The translations under genes were made by a program, and so were the position numbers. DNA of 64,000 nt. Origin: Hemerocallis citrina (Eukaryota; Streptophyta; Magnoliopsida; Asparagales; Asphodelaceae). The notes below the pieces were generated by a model. That model made no database searches, was not told where the DNA came from, and saw only the letters and a program-made list of their open reading frames with translations. The DNA is taken from the NCBI GenBank assembly GCA_017893485.1, contig CM030358.1:153277368-153341367 (forward strand), read 5' to 3'. Numbering within the stretch: the stretch's first letter is position 1; each line of letters starts with the position of its first letter. Below are positions 62,568-64,000 of this stretch, one piece after another.

Positions 62568-62940
62568 TGGCTTATGCCATGTGAGGAAGGCATTTTGGAG
62601 GCTGAAGGCTTAGAAAAGACATGGAGGATCAAACAAGAGGCTATACTTAAAGAAGTGGATATTAACAGTTCAAGAAAGCCATTGGATATGATCTTACTTG
62701 GTAAACAGTCTTTTCAAATGTTAGTTAGTCACCTTATAGAATTGCAATTCCAATGTTATAAAATAGTTGTCAATATTTATTTTATTTTACCATTTGTTTT
62801 CATTTTCATGTAAATGTGCTGACTTAGGCCCATACACATTGGGGCACACCATGAGTGGTCATTATATGATTATGGGAGGGCGCAAGGGGCACCTAGCAAT
62901 GATTGATATGATAACTATGGATTTGATTAAAGAATTTCAG
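62568..62940 (+). pseudogene. UTP7: UTP7/WDR46 (U3 snoRNP WD-repeat protein) gene fragment, two spliceable exons
   Basis: Exon 62568-62700 encodes 'WLMPCEEGILEAEGLEKTWR' and 'IKQEAILKEVDINSSRKPLD'. Donor CTTG|GTAAAC and acceptor TTAG|GCCC (62828) join it in frame to 'GPYTLGHTMSGHYMIMGGRK' and 'GHLAMIDMITMDLIKEFQ', ending at donor CAG|GTTTGT (62940). This is the conserved start of the WD-repeat region of UTP7/WDR46, a small-subunit processome protein for 18S rRNA maturation. I found neither upstream nor downstream exons in the remaining 1 kb, so a captured or truncated gene copy is likelier than a full gene. A working gene continuing off the right edge cannot be excluded. Confidence 0.8.
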
Positions 62941-64000
62941 GTTTGTTTTGATCTCCAAACTATTGATGATCTCTTCAAAATCTATACATGATTGGTTTAT
63001 CTATACATTTGTATGTTTATTTGTTTTTGATGTTATAGTTACTTAGCTGTCGATGAGCTCTAGCCATAAATGGGTGCATTTCAAATATACATCTCAATAG
63101 ATTCTTTGATTTTGTTGATTGTTACACTCCTCTTGATAATGAGGAAGTACATAAATTGTCCAGAACATCCTGTTTTGAAGCACTGTTCACATAAACAGGC
63201 ATGAAGAACCCAAATTTTCACAGCCAAATCATAGCTAGAAGACATTTTAGATAGGCTAGGCCTATGATGGCTACTTTCATTCTAAGAAGCACAATTCTAC
63301 TCACTTTGTCACACATTACTAATTCTTAAATAGTACTTACAAATGGTAACGGTGTGGCAATGTCATTACTTCTTTGAGGAAATATCTTTCAATTCAAGTT
63401 TCCTTCAGATTATCCCTGGCTTTTGTGGTATTGAGTGAATCTGACTTAGAGGATAATATCAAAAACCAAGCTGGAAAATAGACTAACTTCCACTTGATAG
63501 GCTAAATTACTAATGGTTTTTTTTTAGCTATTACTTTTTGTTTCAGAAATTATTTGGGGAAACTATTAATTTATTATTGTGTTGATAACCGATTTTCTTT
63601 TTGATAAAAACTATTAGATACTTACATCTTCTTGGATTGACTCCTTCTGTGGAGATACATAGTAATGTTGTTTCTAGTTGGTTGATTAATGGAGATGTTC
63701 TTTTTATTAAGTGCCACAACCACCATCTAAGCATTAATTGGTTCACCTGTGGAAGATGAACCAAATTTTGTGACTGATATCAGTCTGTCGTCGTTAGTGT
63801 TCTGGTTTGGTGCCTTCTGTACCCAAATAAATCTGTAAACATAATATGGCGCTTTAGGAGGGCAGATGCCAGATAGGTTAACTTTCCTTGTAGGTCTTAG
63901 AATTTGATAAGCTCATGAAACCGAGGATCCAAAAATTTTCTTGCTTCAAGAGTCCACAAGGATTTGCCTGCGAGTGGAAATGTGGAATGCATTATAAAAC
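62941..64000. other. No gene recognised to the right edge
   Basis: AT-rich. The next UTP7 exon (VRETVRDV...-type sequence) was looked for and not seen. The 63543-63764 minus frame has no motif. Confidence 0.5.

Overview
The window is plant nuclear DNA, most likely from a eudicot. It is AT-rich, contains one intron-bearing WRKY transcription-factor gene, and is otherwise filled by nested plant transposable elements (Copia, Tat-type Gypsy, LINE, hAT, Mutator-like, CACTA and Helitron-like). There is no bacterial-style operon, CRISPR array, or rRNA or tRNA gene. All identifications come from reading motifs, splice sites and target-site duplications (TSDs); no database search was run, and I cannot name the species.

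Layout. 1-2.1 kb: Gypsy LTR fragment, LINE fragment, telomere-like repeats, a 500-N gap and a 139-bp tandem repeat. 3.2-6.4 kb (+) and 8.4-11.65 kb (-): two copies of one Copia-type family holding only gag and protease between their LTRs; the second has a 5-bp TSD. Between them lies a dead FAR1-related (FRS) gene. 14.0-21.85 kb: a second, different gag-protease-only Copia element whose 3' LTR is split by a 4.76-kb LTR-like insertion (TSD GACCG). 21.85-25.5 kb: Helitron-like pieces, a TIR element, and a Mutator-like element (9-bp TSD) packed with palindromes.

25.76-30.06 kb (-): the only apparently intact host gene, a five-exon, 485-residue group IIb WRKY factor of the WRKY72/61/9 type. Every exon junction is in phase. 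A Mutator-like element sits in intron 1, and three W-boxes lie upstream of the start codon. 30.5-33.9 kb: 5'-truncated LINE, foldback element, hAT element (8-bp TSD) and Helitron-like end.

34.0-50.8 kb (-): a 16.8-kb Tat-lineage Gypsy element with paired LTRs and TSD AATAT. It carries decayed gag, protease, RT, two RNase H domains and integrase, several tandem-repeat arrays, and an antisense, intron-containing ORF with its own TATA box. A second LTR-like insertion (about 3.4 kb) is nested in it.

51.5-64 kb: a region of captured gene pieces. A complete CACTA element (TSD CCT) carries two exons of GatB (glutamyl-tRNA(Gln) amidotransferase subunit B) and exons of another, unrecognised gene. Outside it are one exon of threonine aldolase and two correctly spliceable exons of UTP7/WDR46, separated by a third LTR-like insertion with a GATC-rich interior.

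The points most worth following up are the gag-protease-only Copia families, the antisense spliced gene of the Tat element, the large TGTAA...TTACA LTR-like family, the palindrome-packed Mutator element, and the gene-capturing CACTA.
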